Assembly: GCF_008728515.1 (NCBI RefSeq) | Contig: NC_044977.1 | Coordinates: 167,385,139-167,449,138, forward strand | DNA: 64,000 nt | Source: Papio anubis | Taxonomy: Eukaryota; Chordata; Mammalia; Primates; Cercopithecidae | Direction of reading: 5' to 3' | Shown here: piece by piece, positions 12,231-23,440 of the stretch | How the letters are laid out: every line of letters starts with the position of its first letter | How positions within the stretch are numbered: the first letter of the stretch is position 1 | The notes under the pieces: generated by a model | What the model was told of the DNA's origin: nothing | Database searches by the model: none | The model's input: only the letters and a program-made list of their open reading frames with translations | Made by a program: the position numbers and the translations under genes

Positions 12231-12986
12231 CCTTGAGAGAAAAAAATGAAAAATAGGAGGCAGAACTAACTTGAAACTTCCACTCAGATGGACAGAACAG
12301 CATGTGGAGACCACATTGTGAACTTTTGCTCCAAGAACCACCTCAGAAACATGGTAGGAAAACCAAAAAAATTCACAGACCCTTTGAAAGCAGCAGCTTG
12401 CTGCTGCAAACTCCATGAGAAAGGTGAAAACTGTGAGTGCCCAAGGTGTGAGAGGGGGAAATACCTCCTTCAAACAGACATCCTCACTGGGAAACCTGAA
12501 AATCCAGATCATGGGAGAAGTATTTAACCTTATCTAGAGCTGAAACAAATTTAGAGAGCTGAGCAAAATATAAAAGTAAAAGCAGCAGCAGGAAGAGCCC
12601 TGTAGGCACTCCCAGTCCCCAAGGAAGCCCAGGTAAGCCATTTATGACTTTGTCTCACAGAGGTCCTTGGGGAGGGCAGCCAGTGGAATTGGGGAAGGGC
12701 CACAGGGAGGAGACTTCCAGCTAAGTTGTGTAATAATTTCAACTGAGCACAAATTTTTCTGGGCAGAATCTGTAGGGCGGGAGTGGGTGCGAACAGGAAG
12801 TGCAGATATGAGTACAGAAGCCACAGCAGGCAGTGAGGGAAGAGGAACAACAGCCCTGCTTACTTTCTGAGTAGGGGAGGCTTGTATTCTGGGGCAAGAT
12901 CTCAGCTCTTTGCACTGGAGGCCTGGATATAAATTCAGCTCTATTGGCTGTTGTGGGAGCACAGCAAGAGTGAGACTGACCTTGCT

Positions 12987-13028
12987 GGCTGTGTAGGAGC
13001 TGGGTGTGGCTGTGTAGGAGCTGGGTGA
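12987..13028 (+). repeat. Two-copy 21-bp tandem repeat in L1-II 5' UTR
   Basis: Two nearly identical 21-bp units, at 12987-13007 and 13008-13028, built around 'gtgtaggagctgggtg' and differing only in the last base. A small local duplication. Confidence 0.85.
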
Positions 13029-13982
13029 GGCCTGTCACAGCTGGCTTTCCCCCACTTCCCTGGTGACCTGGGAAGGCAGCCATAATCCTCTTTGGAACAC
13101 AATTCCATTGTCCTGAGAACCACCCCCCTATCCCCACAGTGGCTGCAGCAGGCCCCACCCAAGAAGAGTCTGAACCCAGACATGCCTAACACTGCCCTCA
13201 CCTGATAGTCTTTCTCTACCCGTACAGGTAGTCAAAGACAAAAGACTATAATCTGTGGGAGCTCTATGGCCACTCCCAAAACCTGAGAAACCCAAATACC
13301 TACCCAGGTGACCTTAGGGCAAGCTTGTATCCCCCCTATACTACCACAGCCGATGCCCGTTTGAAAGTACCACCTCTTGGTTGGAGGCCAATCAACTCAA
13401 GCCATTTCAGCAACTCATAACAGAACAACCCTGCTCTAAGAAAAGAGAAAACAACAGCTCATTCCACCACCTGTAACATCCTTTTTAACCAGTGATCCTG
13501 AGTCTGTCCACATGACAGCTTCACTGGTAGCATAACCAGCATTCAAGAAAACCAGTGCACTGAACAAAACTACTACCAAAGACTCTCACAGAGTCCAATT
13601 CACTCCACTGCTAATTCCGCTGGAGCAGGTGCTGGTATCCGTGGCTGAGAGACCTGAAGACTGATCAAATCATAGGACTCTGCAGACACTCCCTAGTACC
13701 AGCCCAGAGCCTAGTAGCTCAGCTAGGTGTGTAGACCCAGAAAAGCAATAACAATCTCTGCAGTCCGGATCTCAAGAAGCCCCATCCCTAGGGAAAAAGA
13801 GAGAACACCACATCAAGGGATCACTCCATGCGACAAAAAAAACCCTAAATACCAGCCTTTGAGTCCCAGATCTTTCCTCTGACATAGTCTACCCAAATGA
13901 GAAGGAACCAGAAAAGCAATTCTGGTAATATGACAAAACAAGGTTCTATAACAGCCTGAAAGATCACACTATCTCACCAGCT

Positions 13983-14870
13983 ATGAATCCAAACCAAGAA
14001 GAAATCTCTGAATTGACTAAAAAAAAAAAAAAAGAATTCAGAAGGTCGACTATTAAGTTACTCAAGGAGGCACCAGAGGAAGGTGCAAACCAACTTAAAA
14101 TAATAATAATAATACAGGATATGGACAAAAATATCTCCAGAGAAATAGATATCATAAATAAAAGCAATAGAAACTTCTGGAAATTGCAGACACACTTAGA
14201 GAAATACAAAATACACTGAAAAGTTTCAACAATAGAATCGAACAAGTAGAAGAAAGAACTTCGGAGCTCAAAGAAAAGGCTTTCATATTAACCAAATTTG
14301 ACAAAGACAAAGAAAAAAGAATTTTAAAAAATGAACAAAGCCTCCAAGAAGTTTGGGATTATGTTAAATGACCAAACCAAGTATAATTGGTCTTCCTGAG
14401 GAAGAAAAGAAATCTAAAAGGTTGAAAAACTTATTTAGGGGATAATTGAGGAAAACTTCCCTGGCCATGCTAGAGATCTGGACATCTAAATACCAGAAGC
14501 TCAAAGAACACCCAGGAAATTCATTGCAAAAATATCATCACCTAGGCACATAGTCATCAGGTCATTTAAAGTTAAGATGAAGGAATGAATCTTAAGAGCT
14601 GTGAGGCAAAAGCATCAAGTAACCTATAACCGAAAACCTATCAGATTAACAGCAGATATCTCAGAAGAAACCCTACAAGGTAGAAGAGATTGGGGTCCTG
14701 TCTTTAGCCTCCCTAAACAAAATAATTATCAGTCAAGAATTTTGTGTTCACCAAAGCTAAGCTTCATAAATGAAGGAAAGAGAAAGTCTTTTTCAGACAA
14801 ACAAATGCTGTGAGAATTTTCCAATCCCAAGACGGCACTACAAGAACTGCTAAAAGGAATTCTCAATCTT
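13983..14870 (+). pseudogene. L1-II ORF1 remnant
   Basis: Starts at an ATG (13983) that opens a 78-codon frame ending at 14219. It continues after frameshifts and includes the conserved C-terminal block as a 70-codon frame at 14601-14813 (around 'RQKHQVTYNRKPIRLTAD'). An A-run at 14020-14033 and an AAT run at about 14099-14114 lie in the N-terminal part. The coiled coil and C-terminal domain are recognisable but not joined in one frame. It is non-functional. Confidence 0.8.
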
Positions 14871-17800
14871 GAAGCAAAATCTTGAAGTAAACCAAAATAG
14901 AATCTCCTTAAAGCATAAATCTCAGAGGTCTCATAAAACAATAACACAATGAAAAACAACAACAACAAGGTATTCAGACAACAACTAGCATGATGAATAG
15001 AATAGTAACTCACATCTCAATACTAACGTTGAATGTAAATGGCCTAAATGCTCCACATAAAAGATACAGAATGGCAGACTGGAAAGGAATTTACCAACCA
15101 ATTGTCTTCCATCTTCAAGTGACTCACCTAACACATAAGGAGTCATATAAACTTAAGCTAAAGGGGTGGAAAAGATATTTCATGCAAATGGACACCAAAA
15201 GTGAGAGAGAAAAAAAAAACAGACTTTAAAGCAACAACAGTTTTAAAAAGACAAAGAGAGACATTATATAATGAGGAAAGAACTAGTCCAGCAGAAAGAT
15301 ATAATAATCTTAAATATATATGCATCTAACACTGAAGCTCCCAAATTTATACAATAATTACTACTAGACCTAAGAAATGAGAAAGACAGCAGCACAGCAG
15401 CACAGCAGCACAATCCTAGTGGGGAATTTCAATACTCCACCGACAGCACTAGACACGTCATCAAGACAGAAAGTCAACAAAGAAACAATGGGCTTAATCT
15501 ACACCCTAGAACAAGTGCATTTAACAGATATTTACAGAACATTCTACTCAACAATTGCAGAATCCACATTCCATTCATCAGCACATGTAGCATTCCCCAA
15601 GCTAGACCATATAATAGTCCAAAAAACAACTGATAACAAATTTAAGAAAATCAAAATTATAGCAAGTGCTCTCTCAGTCCACAGTGGAATAAAATTGGAA
15701 ATCAACTCCAAAAGAAATTCTCAAAACCATACAAATATATGGAAATTAAACAATCTCCTACTTCTGAATGATCTTTGGGTCCACAATGAAATCAAGAGAG
15801 AAATTTAAAAATTCTCTTAACTGAACAATAATAGTGACACAAGTTATCAAAAGCTCTGGGATACAGCCAATGTGGTGCTAAGAGGAAAGTTCACAGCATT
15901 ACATGCCTCAATCAAAAAGTCTGAAAGAGCACAGATAAACAATCTAAGGTCACACCTCAAGGAACTAGAGAAGCAAGAACAAACCAAACCCAAACCCAGC
16001 AGAAGAAAGAAATAACAAAGATCAGAGCAGAACTAAACAAAATTGAAACAAAAAATTACAAAAGATAAACAAAACAAAAGGCTAGTTCTTTGAAAAAATA
16101 AATGAAATTGATAGATCATTAGTGAGATAAAGAAATGAAGAAAGAAGATCCAAATAAACTCAATTAAAAATGAAATGGGAGATATTACAACTGATACCAC
16201 AGAAATATGAAAGATCATTTAAGGCTACTATGAACAACTTTATGCACAACTAAAAAAGCTGAGGAGATAGATAAATTACTGGAAATATACAACCATCATA
16301 GATTAAACCAGAGAGAAATAGAAACCCCGAACAGATCAATAACAAGCAGCAAGATTGAAAGGGTAATAAAAAAATTACCAACAAAATCTATGTCCAGTAC
16401 CAGATAGATTCACATCTGACTTCTATTCGACATTTAAAGAAGAATTGGTACAAATCCTACTGAAAAGAGTCCAAAAGACAGAGAAAGAGGGAATCCTCCC
16501 AAAATCATTCTATGAAGCCTATTACCCCATTACCAAAACCAGGAAAAGACATAACAACAAAAAAAAACTACAGACTGATATTCCTCATGAACATACATGC
16601 AAAAATCTTCAACAAAATACTAGCTAACCAAATCTAACAATATTTCGAAAAGATAATCCATCATGATCAAGTGCATGCAGGGTGCAGGGATGGTTTAACA
16701 TAAGCAAGTCAATAAATGTGATACATCACATAAACAAAATTATAAACAAAAATCATATGATCATATCAATAGATGCAGAAGCATTTGACAAAATCTAGCA
16801 TTGCTTTATGATTAAAACCCTCAGCAAAATCAGCATAAAAGAGACATTATCATAAGGTAATAAAAGCCATCTATGTCAAACCTACAGCCAACATTATACT
16901 GAATGGGAAAAAGTTGAAAGCATTCCCCCTAAGAACTACAACAAGAGAAGGATGCCCTCTTTCACCACCCCTATTCAGCACAGTACTGTAAGTCCTAGCC
17001 AAAGCAATCGGATAAGAGAAAGAAATGAAGGGTATCCAAACCAGTAAAGACGAAGTCAAACTGTCTCTGTTCCCCAATGATATGATCATATATCTAGAAA
17101 ACTCTAAAGACTCATCACAAAAGCTTCTAGATTGGATAAATGAATTCGGTAATGTTTCAGAATACAAAATTAATGTATACAAGTCAGTAACAGTGCTATA
17201 CACCAACAGTGACCAAGCTGAGAATCAAATCAAGAACTCAATACCTTCTACAATAGCTGCACAAAGTAGAATAAAGTAAAATAAAATAAAATAAAATACT
17301 TAGGAATACACTTAACCAAAAAATGAAAGACCTCTACAAGGAAAACTACAAAACACTGCCAGAAGAAATCATAGACAGCACAAACAAGTGGAAACACATC
17401 CCATGCTAATGGATGGGTGGAATCAATATTGTGAAAATGACCATACTGCCAAATGCAATCTACAAATTCAATGCAATTCTCATCAAAATACCATCATCTT
17501 TCTTCACAGAACTAGAAAAAACAATCCTAAAATTTGCATGGAACCATAAAAGAGCCCACATAACGAAAGCATGACTAAGCAAAAGAACAAATTTGGAGGC
17601 ATCACATTACCTGACTTCAAACTACTCTACAAGGTTATAGACACCAAAACAACATTGTACTGGTATAAAAATAGGCACATAAACCAATGGAACAAAATAG
17701 AGAACCCAGAAATAAACCCAAATACTTACAGCCAACTGATCTTTGACAAAGTAAACAAAAACATAAAAGTGAGGAAAGGACACCATTCAACAAATGGTGT

Positions 17801-17930
17801 TGGGATAACTGGCAAGCCACATGTAGAAGAATAAAACTGAATCCTCATCTCTCACCTTGTACAAAAATCTACTCAAAATGAATCAAAGACCTAAATCTAA
17901 ATGCCAAAACCATAAAAATTCTAGAAGATA

Positions 17931-18221
17931 GGCTGGGCGTGGTGGCTTACGCCTGTAATCCCAGCACTTTGGAAGGCCGAGGTGGGAGGATCACCTGAGG
18001 TCAGGAGTTTGAGACCAGCCTGGCCAACATGGTGAAACCCTGTCTCTTAAAAATACAAAAATTAGCCGGGCATGGTAGCAGGTGCCAGTAATCCCAGCTA
18101 CTCAGGAGGCTGAGGCAGGAGAATTGCTTGAACCCGGGAGTTAGAGGTTGCAGTGAGCGAAGATCATGCCATTGCACTCCAGCCTGCGGGACAACTCGAG
18201 ACTTCGTCTCAAAAAAAAAAA
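17931..18221 (+). mobile_element. Alu SINE (AluS) inside L1-II ORF2
   Basis: A full dimeric Alu from 'ggctgggcgtggtggctta' to an A-tail. A 17-bp perfect target duplication, aaaaattctagaagata, lies at 17914-17930 and 18222-18238. It postdates L1-II, whose ORF2 resumes directly after the duplication. Confidence 0.97.
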
Positions 18222-18989
18222 AAAAATTCTAGAAGATAACATTGGAAAAACTCTTCTGGACATTGGCTTAGGCAAAGACTTCATGACTAACAATTCAAAT
18301 GCAAATGCAACAAAAACAAAAATAAATAAATGGGACCTAATTAAACTAAAAAGCTTCTGCCCAGAAAAAGAAATAATCAGCAGAGTAAACAGACTAACCA
18401 TATAGTGGGAGAAAATTTTTGCAAACTATGCATCCAATAAAGGACTAATATCCAGAATCTACAAGGAACTCAAACAAATCAGCAAGAAAACAAAACAAAA
18501 CAAAACCAAAAAAAAAAAAAAAAAGAAATCCCATCAAAAAGTGGGCTAAACACATGAATAGACAATTCTCAAAAGAAGACATCAAATGGCCAACAAACAT
18601 GAACAAATGCTCAACAACACTAAATATCAGAGAAATGCAAATCAAAACCACAGTGCGATACCACCTTACTCCTGCAAGAATGGTCATAATTAAAAAATCA
18701 AAAAATAATAGATATTGGTGTGAGTGTGGTGAAAAGGGAACACTTAACACTTTTACATTGCTGGTGGGAATTTAACTAATACAACCATGGTAAACAATGT
18801 GGAGATTTCTTGAAGAACTAAAAGCAGATCTACCATTTGATCTAGCAATCTCACCATTGCGTATGTACCCAGAGGAAAAGAAGTCATTATACGAAAAAGA
18901 CACTTGCACATGCATGTTTATAGGGCACAATTCACAATTGCAAAAATATGGAACCAGCACAAATGCCCATTAATCAACAAGTGGGTTAA

Positions 18990-19078
18990 GAAAATGTTAT
19001 ATATTTATATATATAGAAAACATTTATATATATAGACACATTTATGTGTATACACATATACATACACACATACACACA
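18990..19078. repeat. AT/CA-rich repeat replacing L1-II ORF2 C-terminal sequence
   Basis: 'acatttatatatatag' occurs near 19021 and a close variant lies just before it, followed by a TATACACATA/CACATACACA-rich stretch. LINE-1 coding wording is clear before ('aagtgggttaagaaaatg') and after ('cctgagtgaagtaactcagg') but absent here. The local coding sequence was therefore lost or overrun by microsatellite growth. Confidence 0.7.
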
Positions 19079-19364
19079 ATCCTGAGTGAAGTAACTCAGG
19101 AGTTAAAAACCAAACCAAACATCTTATGTTCTCATTTATTAGTGGGAGCTAAGCTATGAGGATGCAAAGGCATAAGAATGATCCAAGGGATTTTGGGGAC
19201 TTGGGGGAAAGGGTAAGAGTGAGGCGAGGGATAAAAGACTACACATTGGGTACAGTGTACCCTTCTCAGGTGATGGGTGCACCAAAAATGTCAGAAGTCA
19301 CTACCAAAGATATTATCCATGTAACCAAACACCACTGGTTTCCCAAAAATTATTGGGAAAAAAA

Positions 19365-20710
19365 ACTAGCAATATGAATTCAGCAACAAATCAAAAAGGT
19401 AATTCACCATGATCAAGTAGGCTTCATTCTTGGAATGAAAACTTGGTTAACCTACACAAATAAATAAATGTGATTCTCCACATAAACAAAAAGCGTATGA
19501 TCATCTCAATAGGCATAGGAAAGGCTTTCAATAAAATCCAACATCCCAGCCAGGTGCGGCGGCTCATACCTGTAATCCCAGCACTCTGGGAGGCCAAGGC
19601 AGGCAGATCATGAGGTCAGGAGTTCAAGACCAGCCTGGCCAATATGGTGAAACCCTGTCTCTACTAAAAATACAAAAATTGGCGAGGCATGGTGGTGCGT
19701 GCCTGTAGTACCAGCTACTTAGGAGGCTGAGGCAGAAGAATCGCTTGAACTTGGGAGGCGGAGGTTGCAGTGAGCTAAGATCACACCACTGCACTCCAGC
19801 CTAGGTGACAGAGTGAGAATCCCTTAAAAAAAAAAAAAATCCAATATCCCTTTGTGATAAAAATCCTCAAGAAACTAGGCACCAAAAGAACACATCTCAA
19901 AATAATAAAAGCCATCTATGTCAAACTCATGACCAATGTCATACTGAATAGGCAAAAATTGGAAGGATTTTTCCTTAAGAACTAGAAAAAGACAAGGATG
20001 TCCATTCTTACCACTCCTATTCAAATATTACTAGAAGTCCTGGCCGGAGCAATCAGGCAAAAGAAAGAAATAAAAGGCACCCAAATAGGAAAAGAAGTCA
20101 AACTATCTCTCTTCATGAACAATATGATTTTATACCTAGAAAATCCTGAAGACGTCATCAAAAGGCTCTTGGAACTAATAATCAACTGAAGTTGATAATC
20201 AAGTGAAGTTTCAGGATACAAAAACAATGTACAAAAAGTACTAGCATTTCAATACATTATGGAAGCACTACAGCTGTTCCTCAAAAAATTAAAAATAGAA
20301 CTACCATTTTATATGGTCATTTCACCTCTGGGTATGCATCCAAAGGAAAGGAAATCAATATGTCAAAGAGGCATTTGCACTCTCGTGTTTATTGTGGCTT
20401 TACTCACAATAGTCAAGATATGGAATCAACCTAAGCATCCACCAATGAATGAATACATAAAGAAATGTGATAGAGACATATGTTAACACAAAATGGAGTA
20501 CTATCAGCCTTATATATATATAAAAGAAAATTATGTCATTTGTAATAACAAGAATAAACCTGAAGGACATTATGCTGAGTGTAACAAGCTAGGCACAGAA
20601 AAACAAATGCTACATGATGTTATTTTCAAGTGGAATCTAAAACTCATAGAAGCAGAGTAGAATGGTGGTTACTGGGGGCTGGGAGGCAGGGGTAGAAGGG
20701 TGTTGAGAGC
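19365..20710 (+). pseudogene. L1-I ORF2 remnant, RT and C-terminus
   Basis: The RT part ends with a catalytic box that should read FADD but translates FMNN at about 20115-20126, so both metal-binding aspartates are gone. At about 20258 the sequence jumps from the post-catalytic RT region to the C-terminal region ('cctcaaaaaattaaaaatag' at 20279). A bit under 2 kb of coding sequence is missing by comparison with the usual ORF2. Confidence 0.8.
19548..19835 (+). mobile_element. Alu SINE (AluS) inside L1-I
   Basis: A dimeric Alu from 'agccaggtgcggcggctca' to an A-run at about 19826. The target duplication is aaaatccaacatccc (19533-19547) and aaaatccaatatccc (19836-19850), 14 of 15 identical. 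Confidence 0.97.
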
Positions 20711-20995
20711 ATGGGAATATATTAGTCAAAAGATACAAGTTTCAGTTAGGAAAAATAAGTCCCAGAGACCTATGGTACAGCATGGTGATTATAGTAAATA
20801 ATAATGTTTTATATACCTGAAAATTGCGAAAAGAGTAGATTTCAAATGTTCTTATCACAAAAAAATAAGTATGTGAGGTGACAGATACATTAGATAGCTT
20901 GATTCAATAATTTTACAGCGTATACATTTTCCAGCATCACACTGTACACCATAAAATACACTTTATTTTTAATTAAATATAAATAAAAATAACAT

Positions 20996-21787
20996 AAAAC
21001 AGAGACATATAAATTGAATATTAGCAAAAAAAAAAAAAACAACACACAGAAATTGAGAGAGGGCAATCATTTAGAATTAACCATTGGCTGGATCACATGG
21101 CATTGCAGCTAGTAGAAAAATTAGAAATTATAGAATCCAATCTTATTTTATATGAGTGAGATGAGTGAGATCCAGAGAAAGCAAAGGGCTTGCCCAGAGC
21201 AATACAATTCTTTGTTGAGTCAAACTATAATACTGAGTTTCTGACTCCTGAGTCAGTATTTTTGTACCACATTATTGTCTCAACAGATATCTCCCCAAAA
21301 TATACTTTCAATGTGTACAGATACATCTAAGCATGTATAATAATATGGCTACAGGACAAAATCCACATGTAGAATACACTACAAAAGCCAGTTTTCTTCT
21401 TCATTTTTCCCACTCCATTACTCATACTAATACACTGTTTGCTCATCTGCCTAACTTATATTTTTACTGATTTCCTCTAAGAATTCCTGGATCTTACTAC
21501 TATTTTCAAACCAATTATCAAAAAGCATGCATAGAAGTTACAAAAACCTAACTTAGGAACATTAAAAAATATTCAAATAAATGGAAAGGTTTTTCTTGGC
21601 TTTTATTAGGATTCAATATTACATATATGGTAGTTCTTAAATTAATAATGGAAATTTTTGGTGAATAAAAATAATAAGATAAACAGGCTTTTCCTATTGT
21701 TTAAAATATATTTCAAAACTGAAATAATTAAAACTGTGGCACTAGCATAAAAAGAGACATAAAGCAAATTCATGTTTAATTTTTTTT
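20996..21787. other. Mostly unique sequence with a MIR-like core
   Basis: Apart from the MIR-like fossil listed separately, I see only AT-rich sequence. Confidence 0.4.
21125..21285 (-). mobile_element. MIR SINE fossil (antisense)
   Basis: 'gggcttgcccagagcaata' (21186) and 'ctgactcctgagtcag' (21241) match the reversed MIR order of core and 5' part. Strongly diverged. Confidence 0.5.
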
Positions 21788-21974
21788 GCAGACATATGTT
21801 TTCACTTCTGTTGTATAAAATCCTTATAAACAGTTACCAGTTCACATGGTAATTATATGTTTAACTCAACTGGAAACTGCCAAAATGTTTTCTAAAGTGT
21901 TGTACTATTTTTGATTCCCAGCAACAGCATATATGTCCAGTTGTTTCATATTCATTCAGTCAACAATTGGGATA

Positions 21975-22042
<68 letters not shown>

Positions 22043-22165
22043 GCTTTATAATGATTGTCTATGGGGTATCTTATTGTGGCTTTAATTTGCCTTTCCATGA
22101 TGATTAATTATGTTGACTGAGCATCTCTTCAGGTGCTTATTGGTGATTCATATTTCTTCCAATCT
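21788..22165 (-). mobile_element. LINE-1 (L1M) antisense fragment
   Basis: Reverse-strand LINE-1 wording: 'gacatatgttttcactt' (21791), 'aactgccaaaatgttttct' (21876), 'atcttattgtggctttaatt' (22069) and 'gttgactgagcatctcttc' (22112). A long (TG)n tract splits it. It meets a plus-strand LINE-1 3' end at about 22166. Confidence 0.7.
21978..22038. repeat. (TG)n microsatellite, about 30 units
   Basis: An uninterrupted 61-bp TG tract, the longest dinucleotide run in the window. It is likely length-polymorphic, and alternating purine-pyrimidine of this length can form Z-DNA. Confidence 0.98.
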
Positions 22166-22167
22166 AT

Positions 22168-22382
22168 CGTGACAGAAAGAAGACTGGCAGTTACTTGGGG
22201 ACTGGTGATGAGAGTTGGAATCCAAAGGGGCATGAGGAAGCTGAGTTGATGGAAATGTTCAATGTCTCAACTGTAGTGGAAGTAAGTGTATATATTAGTC
22301 AAACTTTACCAAACTACACACTTAAGATGGGTACATATTACTTTAAATAAATTATACCTAAAAGCTGCTTTAAAAAAAAAAA
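22168..22382 (+). mobile_element. LINE-1 (L1M) 3' end, sense
   Basis: 'cagttacttggggactgg' (22189), 'tgatggaaatgttcaatg' (22247) and 'ctacacacttaagatgggta' (22314) follow the order of old LINE-1 3' UTRs, ending in an A-run (22372-22382). The ends are decayed. Confidence 0.6.
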
Positions 22383-22596
22383 GGAAATGAAATATGAAAA
22401 AATACATTTATAAATGAATTTGAATAGGATATCACAATTCCTATTCCAATGTTAACATTTCTTAAACAGATAAAATACATATTGACTTATTTAATGGGGT
22501 AGACTATAAATCAAGATTCTTTAGGTGTGATTATATTCAAAATAATGTCCTTTGTTAGAATAACATAGACCTACTTAAAATATAATTATTAGACAG

Positions 22597-23440
22597 CTTT
22601 TATTGATATATAACATACATAGTATACATTTCACTCCTCAAAGTGTACAGTTCAATGGTTTTTTTGTATAGTCACAGAGTTGTACAACTCTCCCTACAAT
22701 CTAAATTTCGAATACTTTGTACCCCTTAAACAAACCCAAAGCCCATTAGTATTCACTCCTCATTCACCTCCCCACCTCCATCCCTAGACAAACACTAATT
22801 TTTCTTTATAGATTGCCTATTCTGAACATTTCATGTAAATGAAATGGTACAATCTGTGGCCTTTTATAACTGGCTTTCATGCAGCATAATGTTTTCAAGG
22901 TTCATCCATGATCTAGACTGTATTTAATTTATTTTTATGGCCAAAAAAATTCCATTGTATGCATATACCATATTTCATTAATCCTTCATTAAATGATGCA
23001 CATTTGGGTTGTTTCCACATTTTGGCTACTATGAATAATGCTGCTATATTATTCTGCTTAGGCTTCCATAACAAAATACTATAGATTACTTGGCTTAAAC
23101 AATGTAAATTTATTTTTCACAGTTCTTGATGCTGGGAAGAACTTGCTTCCTCACACAGCAAGATTTTAAGACCCCACCCTTAGATTTTAGTAAACCTTAA
23201 TTACCTCCTTAAAGGCCCTAGCTCAAAATATAATGATATCGGAGGTTGCTTAGGACTTCAACATGTAACATTAGTTGGAGAGAGGGACATAATTCCCCAT
23301 AGCAGCTGCTGTGAACATTCATGTAAAAATCTGGGATGAAAGTATATTTTTATTTCTCTTGGATAAATACATAGGAGTGGAATTGCCAGATTATATGGTA
23401 ACTCTATGTTTAACTTTTGAGGAATGGTCAAACTACTAGA
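22597..23440 (-). mobile_element. LINE-1 (L1M) antisense, split by an MLT1 LTR
   Basis: Strong antisense LINE-1 wording: 'aagtgtacagttcaatggt' (22641), 'catttgggttgtttccaca' (23002), then 'gaacattcatgtaaaaatc' (23313) and 'aactctatgtttaacttttg' (23400) after the inserted LTR at 23046-23304. Confidence 0.85.
23046..23304 (-). mobile_element. MLT1-type MaLR LTR (antisense) inside LINE-1
   Basis: Antisense MLT1 wording: 'ccataacaaaatactatag' (23067), 'taattacctccttaaaggcc' (23199), 'cttcaacatgtaacatt' (23255). The hexamer gctgct stands immediately on both sides (23040-23045 and 23305-23310), and LINE-1 sequence continues across. It is shorter than a complete MLT1, so it carries an internal deletion. 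Confidence 0.75.

Larger units (their letters stand above)
14990..19230 (+). pseudogene. L1-II ORF2 remnant (EN-RT-C-terminal)
   Basis: Endonuclease, RT and C-terminal parts occur in order. The longest piece is 143 codons (15377-15808) within EN: the expected VGDFNTP reads VGNFNTP (catalytic Asp lost), and the SDH box reads SVH with the His kept. In the RT, the FADD catalytic box reads FPND around 17070. An Alu (17931) interrupts it. Near 19000 part of the C-terminal coding region is replaced by AT/CA repeats. Several stops show it is dead. Confidence 0.85.
12231..19364 (+). mobile_element. LINE-1 'L1-II', near full length (L1PB/L1MA-like)
   Basis: A near full-length LINE-1, about 6.8 kb after removing its Alu, inserted in the same orientation inside L1-I. 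The 5' UTR starts around 12250 ('ggcagaactaacttgaaact') and is GC-richer (12.3-13.9 kb). ORF1, ORF2 and a 3' end with 'gatgggtgcaccaaaa' (19274) and 'gtaaccaaacaccactgg' (19321) before a short A-run follow. The candidate target duplication is actagcaaa (12222-12230) and actagcaat (19365-19373). The 3' wording fits L1PB or young L1MA rather than L1PA. Confidence 0.88.
19365..20995 (+). mobile_element. LINE-1 'L1-I', 3' segment
   Basis: Resumes the RT region exactly where the 5' segment stopped ('caccatgatcaagtaggctt' at 19407). It carries an Alu at 19548 and loses a large part of ORF2 at about 20255-20262. It then continues with the C-terminal region and a 3' UTR containing 'atgtgaggtgacagataca' (20871) and 'gtacaccataaaatacac' (20944). 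That tail is L1MA/MB-like. Confidence 0.85.

Noticed and set aside
12171..12512. 113-codon antisense frame across 12.2-12.5 kb
   Set aside because: It spans the L1-I/L1-II junction antisense and has no family resemblance.
12739..13158. 139-codon antisense frame, with a 106-codon companion at 12642-12962
   Set aside because: It lies in the GC-richer 5' UTR of L1-II, where stops are scarce by composition. It shows no motif and is not at the position described for LINE-1 ORF0.
15377..15808. 143-codon sense frame that looks like a protein gene
   Set aside because: It is the endonuclease part of the L1-II ORF2 pseudogene, with a lost catalytic Asp (VGNFNTP) and stops on both sides.
16871..17206. 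111-codon antisense frame
   Set aside because: It is the mirror of the LINE-1 reverse-transcriptase region, an antisense shadow.
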